DNA of 64,000 nucleotides from positions 533,513,073 to 533,577,072 of the forward strand of contig OZ010786.1 in assembly GCA_963932465.1 (NCBI GenBank), read 5' to 3'. The position numbers and the translations under genes are program-made. A model generated the notes under the pieces. That model saw nothing but the letters and a program-made list of their open reading frames with translations, was not told the origin of the DNA and did no database searches. The DNA comes from Maratus speciosus (Eukaryota > Arthropoda > Arachnida > Araneae > Salticidae). This document shows positions 12,157-25,530 of this stretch, piece by piece. Every line of letters begins with the position of its first letter. The first letter of the stretch is position 1.

Positions 12157-12889
12157 GTCCCAATTCCAATCCTTAATTTCAAATTGACACCAGAAATGTC
12201 CAAAAAAGATTTACTATAATTGGTCACTAAATGTCTCTTTAAAGAAAGAAAAATATACTATTATTTTTTTCTGGTAAGAACTCGAAATTTCTGAAAACAG
12301 ATGGAGGCTAAGCTGGCAACCCTGTTCCAGTCTGTAACATGTATTTAAACTACTGATCGAAAATCGCTTTCGTATGCTTTCATTTTTGAACAGGTGTTAG
12401 TTACTGAGATTCACAGTTTATTTTCTGTTTATTCATATTTTTTTAACAGTGGAAATTGTACAAAAACAAAACAATGTACAATATTAAATATATGAGAATT
12501 TTCACATTGTTAACTAAGCGTAAACCAACAACAATTTACTGCTGAAACATTAATTAAAATTAAAACAATGTACAGTCGAAAATTTATTTTTTCTATATTA
12601 TTATTAATATGATATATCAGGTGCATATAGGATAATTTTGTCCTTTTATGCCAACATACGTATTTCAAAAATTCTTTTTTTTTTTGCAGCAAATAAACTC
12701 CTACTGTTATTCGAGTAAACTGAAAAAATAATAAACATACAGCATTTAAAGAAAAATTAAACGAAATGCATTGTAAATTAAATAAGATGTTTAAAAATTA
12801 GAATTTATGACTTATTTTACTAAAAAGATGCTAAAAAATACATGAAATAGGTTTGTATAGAAAAAACAAACAAAAAAAGCGTAGAACAT

Positions 12890-12945
12890 GTTAAAACGCG
12901 ACACAGCGTTTTGAAGTGTTTCAAACACTCATCAGGGGTAATTTT
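12890..12945 (-). repeat. Penelope-type terminal scrap with CTGATGAG motif
   Basis: The minus strand reads CCCCTGATGAGTGTTTGAAA and then an 'ACACTTCAAAACGC' stretch that folds back on itself. Hammerhead-ribozyme-like ends of Penelope elements start with CUGAUGAG, but the required GAAA after stem II is not in place here, so this is at best a degenerate copy. Confidence 0.25.
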
Positions 12946-13197
12946 TGAGGTATAATTGTTCATGAATGAAGAGTTGGTTAAATATCTGATGACGGGTCTA
13001 TTTCAAAGTAGGAGGGGGGGATTGATCAATGGTTACGTTCCAAATTCTCCAAAGACATTTAGTAAACATGGTATGTTCACAAAATTTCAAGACTGGTCTG
13101 AGTATACAAAATTTATTAAACGTTCTTGTACAGCGAACTGAAATTCTTCGAAATATGACCCTTGAGCAGCAACACACCGCTGCTAGCGTTTTATCAA

Positions 13198-13483
13198 TTA
13201 TTTATAGGCCCCCTGGAAGTTTTCGCGCGCAAGGCTGTTAAGGTACCTTGTCGAAGCTGGAATCGTGATCGCTGGAAGGATGTCAAATTGCTTCCCTTTG
13301 AGGTATTTTTTTATACGGAGGAACAGAAATAAGTCGCTGGAAGCGAGGTTGGGGCTGTACGGAGCCTTGTGGCCGGATTGCCACGTTAAACTTAGCCATA
13401 ACTTTGGCGGCTGCGAGCGACGTGTGAGAGGGCACATTGTCGTGGGGAACAATGCAATCGTGTCTGATTCTGGGTGGATGCAC
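13198..13483 (-). pseudogene. mariner transposase 3' fragment
   Basis: Two minus-strand frames together carry 'HDNVPSHTSLAAAKVM' and, after a frame change, 'PYSPNLASSDLFLFLRIKKYLKGKQFD'. These are the second catalytic Asp block (HDNAPxHT) and the D34D block (PYSPDLAPxDFFLFPxLKxxLKG) of mariner transposases. Only the last third is present, with at least one frameshift. A second copy in the opposite orientation starts about 70 bp away. Confidence 0.75.
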
Positions 13484-13559
13484 CGGGTCAGGTCGGTTTT
13501 ACGCTGGAATGCACCACCATTTGATGGATCGAGTCCGGCGTGTCCGCTAAGACATCAGA

Positions 13560-13745
13560 AATGGTTGGGTTGTTCATCACGACAATGCGCCATCTCAAAC
13601 ACCGCTTGCCGCCGCCGCCGAAGATGTGACTAATTTTAACGTGGATGTAATGCCGCAAGCCCCCCTACAGCCCAGACCTTGCTCCCAGTGACTTTTTTGT
13701 TCCCCGGTTCTAGAAAGGCCTGAAAGGGAAAAATAAATTCAACAT
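13560..13745 (+). pseudogene. Second mariner transposase 3' fragment, opposite strand
   Basis: The plus strand reads 'VHHDNAPSQTPLAAAAEDV', then in shifted frames 'PQAPLQPRPCSQ' and 'DFFVPRF..KGLKGK'. This is the same catalytic portion as at 13198-13483 but facing the other way, with its own frameshifts. 13746-16501 is AT-rich; apart from a GACAGACA-type simple stretch at about 15527-15550, nothing is recognised there. Confidence 0.6.
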
Positions 13746-16501
13746 GTTGTTCCATACATCATAGTTAAACTCTATTTTTATTCTAATAGTGTTTTTTATG
13801 ATTTTAAAGCCCTGTTTCATGTTATTTTTGTATGATAGTCAAAATACATTTTTATATTACCTTGTAATTTACATTAAAAAAAACAAATTGTTATTTTAAA
13901 ATATTTGTTTAGTAACTCAACTCGCTTTAACGCACAATAAATTAATAAACATGTTGAAAAACCTTAAAAATAAATTGCATATCCCGATATGCATATTAAA
14001 AGAGCAATACTGAAAAGACTTTTCAGACTCAAAGAGTCATGAATTTAAAATATATCTGTATATATCTATATATATCTTAATTGCATAAAAGTTTTAAAAA
14101 ACAAAATATTTAAGTTATTTCGTGTTAGGATTACTTGTAGTAGAATAAAATTTAATAAAGCATAAAAAACGGAATTTATATACCTGTTACGTAAAATAAA
14201 ATAAAATATCTAAAAGACTAAAACTAAAATAAATCACTTGAATTTTAAAATAAAAATAAAATAAAAATTGATCCAGTATAATGGCACTTGAAAGAAGCGT
14301 CGATGATGAATACGGGGAAGATAAAAGGTCTAAAGTGGTTATCCATAAAATTGAAAGGCATTCTTACGTTCTATTATGATTCTAGAAAAGTCTTAAAAAG
14401 TTTAAGTGGATCTGTGTAAAGAAACTAAAAAGAGTAAGAATGATTTGAAGGAAAAATGGCCGAGACATTCTTATCAATTGAGATAATAAAGTCTATTTTT
14501 TATTTCGTCAAAAGTCTGATCATATTTCCGTACTTTTTTAGTTTCAAGAAACTTAAAATTTAATTGTTTTTGTAATGATTTGATTTCCATTATAAATAAA
14601 ATTGAAATTATCTCTATTAATATTCTTCAATTTTTACGTCATAAGTAAAGTTATGTATTAATTTAAATGCATGCATAAGATTACAATAATATTAAATGAA
14701 AAAAGAACTAAAAATAATTTGCACGGTATTGATTATAAAGCACTTTCCAACACATTCAAAATACTATAACAAAACTTCACAGTTTAATAAGATGAAAGAT
14801 GATGTCTAAATGAATATGGGAAACTCATAAATCATTTAAAAACCCAATTTCTGCTATTACCATGAATAATCGAGTAAATATACGAATTTTTTCTGCCGCT
14901 CTGTATATGATCTCATAGATGTGTATGTATACTACTTAGAATGATAAAAGTTAGTTTAGTTAAAATCATTTCACCATTGAAAATTTACATTCAGCAATTT
15001 CCGCAAACACATGGACACTGTTGAAATCATATATGCAGTCCTGTATATAATCTACAAAATGTATATACATCAAGTAATATTTAAAAAATAATTAAATTTA
15101 AAAACGGATACAACAACTGAAAATGCACTTCCAGCAATATTTGTTCGTAGGCTTCAGTAGTTCAGTTATTGTTCATTTTCTTCTGCAGCTGAAATCTTTG
15201 ATGATGGCATAAATTCTATGCTCTTCACTTTCTATAGCAAGAACCTTGTAATACACTTCAGTGAACTACATAAATTCCAATATGTTTAAAAAATTGTAAT
15301 ATCATTAAAATATACGGCAAACTATTTTTCCCCATAGACCGTAATGTAAAGGAATTTTTTGACTGTCCCTTTAAATTAATTATAAATCATACGTACTTCA
15401 TTTTCAATACCGAGCATGCCATAGTGATAGCAAACAACATATATGCATGTTATGACGATTGGACACTAATTACGCTAACTAGAGCACCGACAGATATGTG
15501 ACAGATAGAAAGTCGGACATATAGATGAACAGACAGACGGACAGACAAACCGAATTCATAAACACATTTCAACTATGTTGGAAAGTGTTAAAACAAGCTT
15601 TTTTTTTAATATGTCATACTGATTGTAGTATCAGAAATGGGGTTAATTTCAAATGCGATGATAAAGATCATTCTGTTATCTGGGAGCACGGCAGTGCGTC
15701 CGCCAAGTTCGCACAAGCCGTAAGCTACCTTTACCTGAACCATTTCGGCATACTTTTCACCCCCTCATAACGTCGTTTTAGGGAGAGATATAGAAATTTT
15801 CCTTTTACACACATGTTCGTATGGTCAAACTGAACTAAGGTCCCAAGATTTCATGTTTCTATATTTAGTAGTTTTCGAAATATTAAATTCCGAAAAAGCG
15901 CTTTTTTGTCACTGACTCACTTCGCATCATCAAATAACTAAAGTACTTCTGAAAGTCGTAGAATCATGAAATTTCACAAGTAAGTCGGGTTTGTAGCACA
16001 ATTAACCAGAAAAATCTGAAAACACAGAATTTCTGCCTCTAAACCCGTCAAACAGGGGGTGCTCATTTGGCCGCAAACAGTTCCTTCACATTCAATTGCG
16101 CCAACGTGGTCGCCAATACTCGATTATAGAGTTTGGATGGGGACCACGTGATTTCAAGCAGAATAACATTTTACATATATGCTTTTCCAAAAATGTTTGT
16201 TAAATAGAAAAACTGAATACACCCAAAAATTTTAAACAGTATAGGTTATGATATATTTAAGATATTAAAACAATAAAACATTTAACAAAATATAACCGCA
16301 ATTCGGTACGTTTCCGATGTATTAGCCTTGGCGAAATACAGAAAATAGCCTTGACGAGAAAAGAAATTTGATAATAACGTATTTTCAGGCAACCTATTTA
16401 CTGTGTCATATACACAAGCAATTTTTTCAATATGTATAAATTTATTTAATGTAAGGAATCCGTTTATTTATTTTTATATACCAACATAAATTATTTGTAT
16501 A

Positions 16502-19500
16502 CTAGCAAACCCCGCGGCTTTGCTCGCGTAATATTTGAAATATGCCAAGTGATATTTATATGTCTAATTTTTATTAAAAGGTACTAACTAAATTTTTATT
16601 TTATTAAAAGGTAATATTTTATTTTATTAAAAGTTTTTTTCTATTAAAAGGTACATATTACTTTTAGGAATAATTCAAAAATTACTATTTAAAACACAGT
16701 TTAATTAAACATCATTATTACACTGCAATGGCAGAAATGAGACTTAAATTAATAAAATGAAATAAAACTAAATAAACGATAATTTAGAAAATATTTTGAA
16801 ACTTTTATGCTCAATTAATACGCTCATTTCAGTATTTATTTGAAGTTTTGAATTTTTTAGAAACCATCCTCTTACATCTTAAAATTAACCATCATATCAA
16901 ATTCCAAGTCCTACCACCTCTCTCAACATAAAGGGCTATGTTGAAACAGGAACTGTCACCATTAATTTGCCAACATTAATTTTGAAATCAGTTTGTTATT
17001 TCCTAATATTCCACAGAAACGTAATTTAAAAAGCTTTTAAAACCCTTTTTTAGAACGTTTGTTGTTCCTGTGAACCCCTGGTGGTAGAATCACCGGCAAT
17101 AAATATCCCCTGTGTAGGATCAGAGACTGCTACCATTGATTCGAAACTATTACTTTTATAATCGGTTTATATTCCCTGAAATTGCATAGAATCGTAATTT
17201 AGAACTTTTTTAGAATGCTTTTCTAAACCTCCCCTTCGCTTCACCCCTTTTTAATTCAAATTTATTTTCGACGTTCCTTCGAGGGCATTTATATTTTATA
17301 AGTAACTACCATGTCATATTTAAAGTTTCTAGCCTTTACAGTATCACAGAAATCGCAATTTAGAAAGTTTTTAGCTCTTGCAACCCTCTGGTGGTAGTGG
17401 AACAGACATAAAATATAGCTTATGTTTGAGCAGGTTCTATCACCAAAATTTGTCATCATTATTTTTTTTTATCGGTTTGGTAATTCTTAAGTTTGCTTAA
17501 AAATTGTAATTTATAACGCTTTTCACTCACTTCATTTTTTTAAATTTGGAATTTTCTTTCGACTGTTCTTAGAAAGCAGTTGCATCTTGTAAGTAAATAC
17601 TATCCCATACTTCAAAGTGTTAGACCTCTCAGTTGTGCAAAAAACGCAAATTAGAACAAGTTTTGCTTTTGCAACCCTCAGATGGTAGTGACAGCAACAT
17701 AAAATATAACCTATGTTATAGCAGGGACTGTCACCATTGATTTGCAACTATTACTTTTGAAATAACTTTGGTATTTCCTTAGATTGAGTAGAAATCGCAA
17801 TTTAGAACGTTTTTAGGACGCTTTTCGCGCATTTTCACCCATTTTTAAATTTCCATTTTTTTCGAAACTGTTCTTAAAGATCATTTATATCTAATAAGTA
17901 TGTCTAATTTTAAGTTGCTAGCCCCTACCGATCACAAAAATCGAAATTTAGAACACTTTTTTGCTCCTGCAACGTCTTGGTGATAGTGATACCGACATAA
18001 AATAGCGTCTATGTTATAGCAGAGGCTGTCAGCTTCAATTTCCTACCATTACGTTTGAAATCAGATTAATTCTTCCTGAGATATTGCAGACAAATCGGCA
18101 TTTAGAAAGTTTTTAGAACGCTTTTCGCGCATTTTGCTCCTGCATCTCCTCTGGGGTAGTGGAAACAGATATAAAATATAGCCTCTCTTGGAGCAAGATC
18201 TGTCACCATCATTTTTACACCATTATATTTGAAATCGGTTCAGTACTTCCTGAGATTGCATAGAAATTGCAATTTAGAAAGTTTTTTACAACGCTTTTTG
18301 CGCATTTTGACCCCCTTTTATATTTCGATTTTTTTAGAAAATGTCCTTAGAGATCATTGATATCTTTTAACTAAATACCATTCCAAATTTCACGATTCTA
18401 GGCCCTTCGGTAACGCAAAAATCGCACTTTTAGAAGGTTTTTTGCTCCTGCACCCCCTTTCCGGTCGTGGCACCGACATAAAACATAGCCTATGTTGGAG
18501 CAAGGGTTGTCACCGTCATTTTGACACCCTTATTTTGACACCATTATTTTTTTAAATCGGTTTGGTATTTCCTGAGATTGTGTAGAAACCACCAATTAGA
18601 ACGTTTTTTAAAACGATTTTCACGCATTTTCACCCCTTTCAAATTCCGAATTGTTTAAAAACTGTTCTTAAAAATCGTTTATATCTAATAAGTAGCTAAT
18701 ATTTCAAATTTCATATTTCTAGGCCCTTCAGTAACACATAAATCGCATTTTTAGAACGTTTTATGCACTTGCACCCCCTTTGGGTTAGTGACACCGACAT
18801 AAAACATAGCCTATCTTGGAGCAAGCGTTGTCACCATCATTTTGACACCAATATTTTTTAAATCGGTTTGGTATTTCCTGAGATTGTGTAGAAATTACCA
18901 TTTAGAACGTTTTTTAGAACGCTTTTTGTGCATTTTCTCCCCTTTTAAATTTCGAATTGTTTAAGAACTGTTCTCAGACATCATTTATATCTAATAAGTA
19001 GCTAATATTTCAAATTTCATATTTCTAGGCCCTTCAATAACACATAAATCGCATTTTTAGAGCGTTTTTTGCTCCTGCACCCCCTTTGGGTTAGTGACAC
19101 CGACATAAAACATAGCCTATCTTGGAGCAAGCGTTGTCACCATCATTTTGACACCAATATTTTTTAAATCGGTTTGGTATTTCCTGAGATTGTGTAGAAA
19201 TTACCATTTAGAACGTTTTTTAGAACGCTTTTTGTGCATTTTCTCCCCTTTTAAATTTCGAATTGTTTAAGAACTGTTCTCAGACATCATTTATATCTAA
19301 TAAGTAGCTAATATTTCAAATTTCATATTTCTAGGCCCTTCAATAACACATAAATCGCATTTTTAGAGCGTTTTTTGCTCCTGCACCCCCTTTGGGGTAG
19401 TGATACCGACATAAAACATAGCCTATCTTGGAGCAAGCGTTGTCACCATCATTATGACACCAATATTTTTTAAATCGGTTTGGTATTTCCTGAGATTGTG

Positions 19501-20156
19501 TAGAAACTACCATTTAGAATGTTTTTTAGAAAGCTTTTTGTGCATTTTCACCCCTTTTAAATTTCGAAATGTTTAAGAACTGTTTTTAGACATCATTTAT
19601 GTCTTCTAAGTAACTAATATTCAAAATTTCATATTTCTAGGCCCTTCAATAACACATAAATCGCGTTTTTTGAACGTTTTTTGCTCCTGCACCCCCTTTG
19701 GGGTAGTGATACCGACATAAAACATAGCCTATCTTGGAGCAAGCGTTGTCACCATCATTATGACACCAATATTTTTAAAATTGGTTTGGTATTTCCTGAG
19801 ATTGTGTAGAAACCACCATTTAGAACGTTTTTTAGAACGCTTTTTGTGCATGTTCAACCCTTTTAAATTTCGAATTGTTTAAGAACTGTTCTTAGACATC
19901 ATTTATATCTTATAAGTAACTAATATTCAAAATTTCATATATCTAGGCCCTTCAGTAACGCTAAAATCGCATTTTTAGAACGTTTTTTGCTCCTACACCC
20001 CCTTTGGGGTAGTGGCACCGACATAAGATATAGCCTATATTCTAAGTAGGACTAACACCATCATTTTGATAACATTACTTTTGGAATCGGTTCGGTTGTT
20101 CCAGAGCTTACCTCCTACAAATAAACAATTTTTCCTCTTTATAATAGGAGTATAGA
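16502..20156 (-). mobile_element. Non-autonomous Helitron filled with a ~306-bp minisatellite
   Basis: On the minus strand the element begins at 20156 with TCTATACTCCTATTATAAAG, a typical Helitron 5' end, and ends at 16502 with a GC-rich hairpin (CGCGAGCAAAGCCGCG) a few bases before CTAG. The flanking bases are A on the 5' side and T on the 3' side, matching Helitron insertion between A and T without duplication. Most of the interior is tandem repeats. No Rep/helicase frame is visible, so it depends on another element for movement. Confidence 0.75.
16900..20090. repeat. Tandem array, ~306-bp unit, about eleven copies
   Basis: The landmark 'acataaaacatagcct' recurs at about 18480, 18801, 19107, 19413, 19719 and 20025, the last five exactly 306 bp apart. 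Diverged versions at about 17102, 17410, 17701, 17999 and 18173 have spacings of 174-308 bp. Copies at the right are nearly identical and those at the left are diverged, so the array seems to have grown at its right-hand side. It lies wholly inside the Helitron. Confidence 0.85.
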
Positions 20157-20705
20157 TGAAAAGTAATATTTTATGCATGTATAAATAAAATGTTTATATG
20201 TATATAAATACATATATAACATAAAAGTTCATCAGGTTTGTTTTCATAGTTGTTTATATCATTTGGCAACATATCTTAGTTTCTGAAGTCCGAATTGCGC
20301 CAAGATTTAAAAAAAAATGCCAAGGTCCCTATAGTGAAAAAATATCCTAATTCCATATGAAAGTTTAAAAATCTCCTTTTAATTAAATGAAATGTGTAAC
20401 TAATAATCTGTCGTTAACGATGTGCGACAGATGCGGCGTCCAATGTCTGGTGCAAATGTTATTATATTGTATTATTAGCCTACTTGCTGTTAATTTATTG
20501 TTAATTTTAAATCTGTAAAAGAAAAAATTATAGTTATAGATAAGATATGTTGGTCGCCAAAACCCGATTACAGAAAATTAGCCTGAGTTATAAAGGTGTT
20601 ACATGATTTCAAGCTCAATGAATTTTTATACGCTTTTACAAAAATCTTATTATGGCAAATCTTTCAGTTTATCTGTCCATCTTTCTATCTTTTACTTCCT
20701 TAAAA

Positions 20706-21121
20706 CAAATTTTATTAAAGACCAGGAGGCGTCTGCACAGATCATCACCTCATCGAGTTGACGGCTGAAATTTTAGGATTAGTGAAATATCTATTAGCGT
20801 ATTGAAATGTAACTGGTCTGCCAAGTCATATATTTGGGAAAACCACCTACAGACCCAATTTTACGGGTTAATTGATGGATTTTCCATTGTGTTTTCCTGC
20901 ACCTATTCCTCCATGTTTCCAAACTTTTGGATGCATTAAAATACAATAGTAAACCTATCAGTTAACCTCTAAAATTAGGTCTTCATGTGGTTTCTACCAA
21001 GATATGACTTAACAGACCAGTTGCATTTAAATATGCTAACCTAATTTTAACTAATCCAAAAATTTCAGCTGTGAACTCGATGAGGTGATGGTGTGTACAG
21101 ACGCCCCCCAGTCTATTATAA
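20706..21121. mobile_element. ~415-bp foldback MITE
   Basis: The left arm has 'caggaggcgtctg', 'catcacctcatcgagtt', 'gctgaaattttaggattag'. The right arm has the same words inverted: 'ctaatccaaaaatttcagc', 'aactcgatgaggtgatg', 'cagacgcc'. Arms are roughly 180 bp. It is non-coding. 20157-20705 has no recognised feature. Confidence 0.65.
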
Positions 21122-21214
21122 ATGTCGGAATTCTAATCTCAATAGCACTCTTGTCAATCTGGTAATTATCCCTACTATTTATGGAACACTATTCCGTTAA
21201 GTGCGTTTTAGTGA

Positions 21215-21405
21215 TGTTTATGAACTTATGCATCATGAATATGTATGATGTTATTATGAACATTATTATGAAAATTATTATGAACATTAATATGTATGAA
21301 TCATACATATTATACATATGCATATAATACGTAATACATTTGCATCATACATATTATAGGTATGTGTATAATACATAATACATATGCATCATTATGACGT
21401 CAGAA
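21215..21405. repeat. ATG/CAT-rich imperfect palindromic low-complexity block
   Basis: TATGAACATTATTATGAA-type words are followed by their complements (ATACATAT, TGCATCATAC), giving a long self-complementary stretch. The DNA from 21406 to 22690 holds scattered TTGGCGA/TCGCCAA words and nothing codable. Confidence 0.4.
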
Positions 21406-22689
21406 TAAACAAAACATTTTTTGTCGCCAAATTTGAGAATTGACATGATATATTACCAAATTTGGCGAAACTTTGCTAAATGTCGCCAAGTTTGGCGAAT
21501 ATTTGACGCTAGTGGCTATTTTTCAATGAGTTAATTATTAATGTGAGTCATCTATTTTTATTTTCCCACATATCATCTGAATAGTTAAATGATATAACGT
21601 ACTAATATTTCCAAAGTACTAATAGTTTCATCACTGCCTAAAACCTCTGCTATTCTTATTATATTGTACTATTATTATACTTGCTGTGACTATGTTGTTA
21701 ATCTTTACACCGCTAAAACTTCTGTATTATATAAAGAGAATTTACGGAAACTATTAAATTTTGGCGCAATTGGTGCCGATGGGATACGAAACACGGATAC
21801 CATGATCAGGATGTGAGAACACTAGCGTCAAACAAAAGGCCAAGTCAGTTACTCTAATCTAGTAACTCACTTTATACTGATCATGTGAGATGAGATCGCT
21901 ACAAAAGCATTGAAACTGCCAGTTCTCCTTATGATTTTTATAATTCTATAATATGTAACCTTTTAATCGATATGTACGTTAGAATGAATCTTCTATAATC
22001 CGGTTCCTCGCATTTTAGTTTTCAGGTTTCTAATAAAATTAGCTAAAATCTTAAAACCATGGCACATTGACTAATTCTTCAACACGATCAGATGAGAAGA
22101 ATGATAGATTTCAAATGGATCATGGCAGTGAGCCGGTAGACCTTTTCTTCCGTAATTGAGTCTATTGAAAAGGTTAACGGGAAACAAAAAGATATTAGCA
22201 TCAACATGGTTTAATGCAAATGCAGATATTGTCAAAGGATATCATAAGAACCATTTCACTTGTACCCAGTCGTATCCTTCTATAATAAAAAAAAGTAACG
22301 ATTTAAAAATGGACCAGAGAAAATCTGCGTAGATACCGCGGAACGCTTATGATTCGTCAGAGCTTTCTGACGCCAAACGTCGCCAACTTGGCGATATATC
22401 GCCAAATTAGGCAACCAGAATTTCCAGTATTTCGCCAAATCTCCATAGACTCCCATTGAAATCCAATAGTAGTATAGTAGTATATCCGCGGATAGGGTTT
22501 ACTTGCTTGCAGAAAATCAACAAACTGAGTTATTTCAATGCAACAAAAACTAATATTAGCTTATGAATAGAGCTTAATTGAACTATTTACATTATTTTTA
22601 AGCACAAACACTAACTATTTACAATATTCATAATAATATATATATAATTTTATATTTAATAATTTTTATAATGAAACTCTGTAAGCTCT

Positions 22690-22897
22690 AACGATTAAAA
22701 GTGCTTGGAGATAAGGAAATAAAATTGTCAGGAGTTTGGGAGGAGCACGTTTTTACCAAGTGGAATCTAAAAATCGAGTCTGGGGTTGGCTCGAAAATAG
22801 GGATTGCTTCGCGATACCGAATGGAATGGAACCGCGTACCGAATGGAATTATGCGGGGGTTGGTGAGCGTAGTGAGCAGGGGGGCGGAGCCCCCTAG
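22690..22897 (+). mobile_element. Helitron-like 3' terminus
   Basis: The stretch ends with GGGGGCGGAGCCCCC, a short GC hairpin, directly followed by TAG, so the terminus reads CTAG with T after it. GAGCGTAGTGAGCA just before it is typical of arthropod Helitron tails. The 5' end was not found, so the left coordinate is only where the GC-richer sequence begins. 22898-23680 has no recognised feature. Confidence 0.35.
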
Positions 22898-23680
22898 TCA
22901 GTTAAAATACAACAATTGGCAGTGAGCCCAATTAGAAAAGATTACTTAATAGGATTAAAAATTTCCGCATTAGAGAACGAATAGTAACTGTTAAGGAAAC
23001 ATGCATAAGTGAGTTAAGAGATATTTGTCACGAAAAATGAAATACATAACAACACAAAATATATGATGTGCTTCCATGATCGTAAAGAGTTCTGGATTTC
23101 TCTATCAAAAGCTTCCGACTTGGCGAAAGAATGGGCAAGTAAATTAAATTATGAATAACAGTAACATGATGCAACGTTTAACATGGAATTAATACGGTAA
23201 ATACTGCTTGCTAGAGGTGGCTAGTACTTTAATATAAAAAGAAATAAAGTATAAATTTGAAAAGCCCAATAAAATAAATTTATGTATTTTTATGTTAGCC
23301 GGGCGCAAGTGGCAAATCGCCAAATACTGTTCCCAACTCCATTGTTCATATTGCATTCATTTCATTTAAAGATATATACTTTTCAGTCATCTTATTTAAA
23401 ATAGATGCACTTCCCTCATTTTATTTAATATAATATTTAACATAGAAATAAATAAATAAATAAATAAGAAATAATAACATAAACCAAAATATTTTATTTT
23501 AAAATCAAAGCATTGTTTCTAATTTACACATGTGAAAAATGAAAACTGCTATTGGCGAGAAAACAAAAGGCTATTGAGGAGATTTGCTCCCGGCTAGCAT
23601 AAAAATACCGAAATTTAAGTTTTCTCATATTAATATAGTTTAGAATAACAAACTTGAAAAAACATACAAAAAGTAGTGAT

Positions 23681-24653
23681 ATCCCAACAAAAAGTTTTCG
23701 GTAAAAAAAAAAAAAAAAAAAAACGCGCCAAGTTCTCCTTAATGTTTCGGCCAGAAAAAGTAGTGATATCTGAAGTTCGCACAAGTTAAAAGCCAAACAT
23801 CCCAAATCTTTCATTGAAAATGGCTTCCTGCGACTTGGCCGTTAATGCCTTCGAGAGAGTTTTTCAAATTTTAAAATATGTACAAATGAGCTACATGCCA
23901 GCTACATTTTTTGATTATTTTAGGCGACTTGTGGCACAGAGTACAGAAATAAAGTACACATTTGAAAAAAGCATTTAAACAACTTCAGTTTATTTAAATG
24001 CTTAGAAGTTAAAAATAACCAAATACTTGTATTCAGGAGATAATATCCCTAATTGATAAAACATAATTAGTATCAGCTTTTAACAGTTTATAAATCGAAT
24101 ACCTCTTAATGTATGCAAACAAACTATAATAAATGTTCAAACGAAAAAAATCTCTTTCGCCAATACACAAGATTTCAATATTATACAATAAAATATAATG
24201 TAACATATTGTGAGATTTGAAGTAAGTAAATTTTGTTTTATTTCTTGGTTTTACGTTAATGACTTTAGCTTTAGACCGTACAAAATGGCAATTAAACCAC
24301 AAGTGGACTAAATGATCTGTAATGAAAACTAATGTTTGTTGAAACTGAATGGTAGTTATCAGAAATCTTTTACTTATAATGTCTTTATGTGAATTTGTCT
24401 CTTTGCATTCTAATATTACTTTTAATATTTAAATAATTCATAAATGCGTAATTTCCAATCATTAATTTTGAAATGCTGTAGAAGGCTTTAACGGCCAAGT
24501 CGCAGGAAGCCATTTTCAATGAAAGATTTGGGATGTTTGGCTTTTAACTTGTGCGAACTTCAGATATCACCACTTTTTCTGGCCGAAACATTAAGGAGAA
24601 CTTGGCGCTTTTTTTTTCTTTTTTACCGGAAACTTTTTGTTGGGATAACATTA
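23681..24653. mobile_element. Inverted pair of ~172-bp segments (foldback or two opposed copies)
   Basis: The left arm (23681-23852) and right arm (24481-24653) are reverse complements with few differences, sharing 'tcccaacaaaaagttt', 'cgccaagttctccttaatg', 'tttcggccagaaaaag' and 'ggcttcctgcgacttggccg'. An internal A-run differs in length (about 20 in the left arm, shorter and interrupted in the right). The ~630 bp between them is AT-rich and non-coding. Confidence 0.65.
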
Positions 24654-24747
24654 TATTTTTCTATCTTATATACATTACAATATTGCTCAAAAAATTTTAA
24701 TGATTTTTTTATCTATTTATTTGACCGCGTTGTAACGTCATAAAAAA

Positions 24748-24857
24748 TTAATGGTTATACGATACTTAAATATAAATACTTATATATATATTCGATATTT
24801 ACGAATAAGAAATTAATGGTTCCACGATACTTATATATATATATATATATATATTAT
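24748..24857. repeat. (TA)n microsatellite with a duplicated flank, left insertion site of Naiad
   Basis: 'attaatggttatacgatact' and 'attaatggttccacgatact' are each followed by TA runs, the second running straight into the Naiad palindrome at 24851. A TA run also lies on the other side (about 31603-31621). Naiad elements are known to prefer microsatellites. Confidence 0.6.
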
Positions 24858-25449
24858 ATCATTTCAAAATGCTAAAACAACATAACTTCAAAAGGAAGGT
24901 GTATATCTGTAGAAATTTTTAAACAGTAAAATATTTATAAAAACAAAAACAAGAAAGACAGGTAAAAAAACAAAAACAGTCTGTTCTTCATCAGTGGGAG
25001 GACAGACAGAAAACTAACTCCACCCCCCACTTTTTAAAATTTGCAGGTTTCTGAACACATGTTCACCCCGCATTCAATACTGAAAACTATTGTCATTTTA
25101 TTAATCTAATTACATAACAAACTAAAACAACTCAAATTAAAAACTAACAAACATAATATTAACCATACAAAAACAAAAAACTTTAATAAAAAGCTTTAAT
25201 AAAAAGGTCTTTTAGAGGAATGCTTAAATTATCATTAAACTGAAAACAAAAAGAAAAAAAAATATAAGAAAATAGCATGAATGCAGAATAAACATGCGCC
25301 CCCCCAAACCCGCAAAATGAAATTTCTCAAAACATGAATACCTGTATAATGTTTTCTACCCGTCAACTATAAACAAATAAATTTTTTCTTCCAAATCCAT
25401 TATCAAAAGCCAGAAATTCCAGGTCTGCAACATTCTTTCGTTTCAATTC

Positions 25450-25498
25450 ATCGATAGACACCCGTTCTTTTATCAAGACTTTAGGATGCCCATTTCAT
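25450..25498 (-). promoter_or_regulatory. SECIS-like element, left Naiad copy
   Basis: Exact mirror of the element at 30884-30932. On the minus strand ATGA lies at 25498-25495, followed by the same 10-bp helix, AAA bulge and CGAT closing quartet. It lies 32 nt after the end of the left reading frame. Confidence 0.7.
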
Positions 25499-25530
25499 AC
25501 AGAAAGATCCAGAAGGCTGCTATCACATGT

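Noticed and set aside
16900..20090. Regularly spaced repeats as a CRISPR-like array
   Set aside because: Units are ~306 bp and similar over their whole length, without short repeats and unique spacers, and lie within a Helitron in an animal genome.
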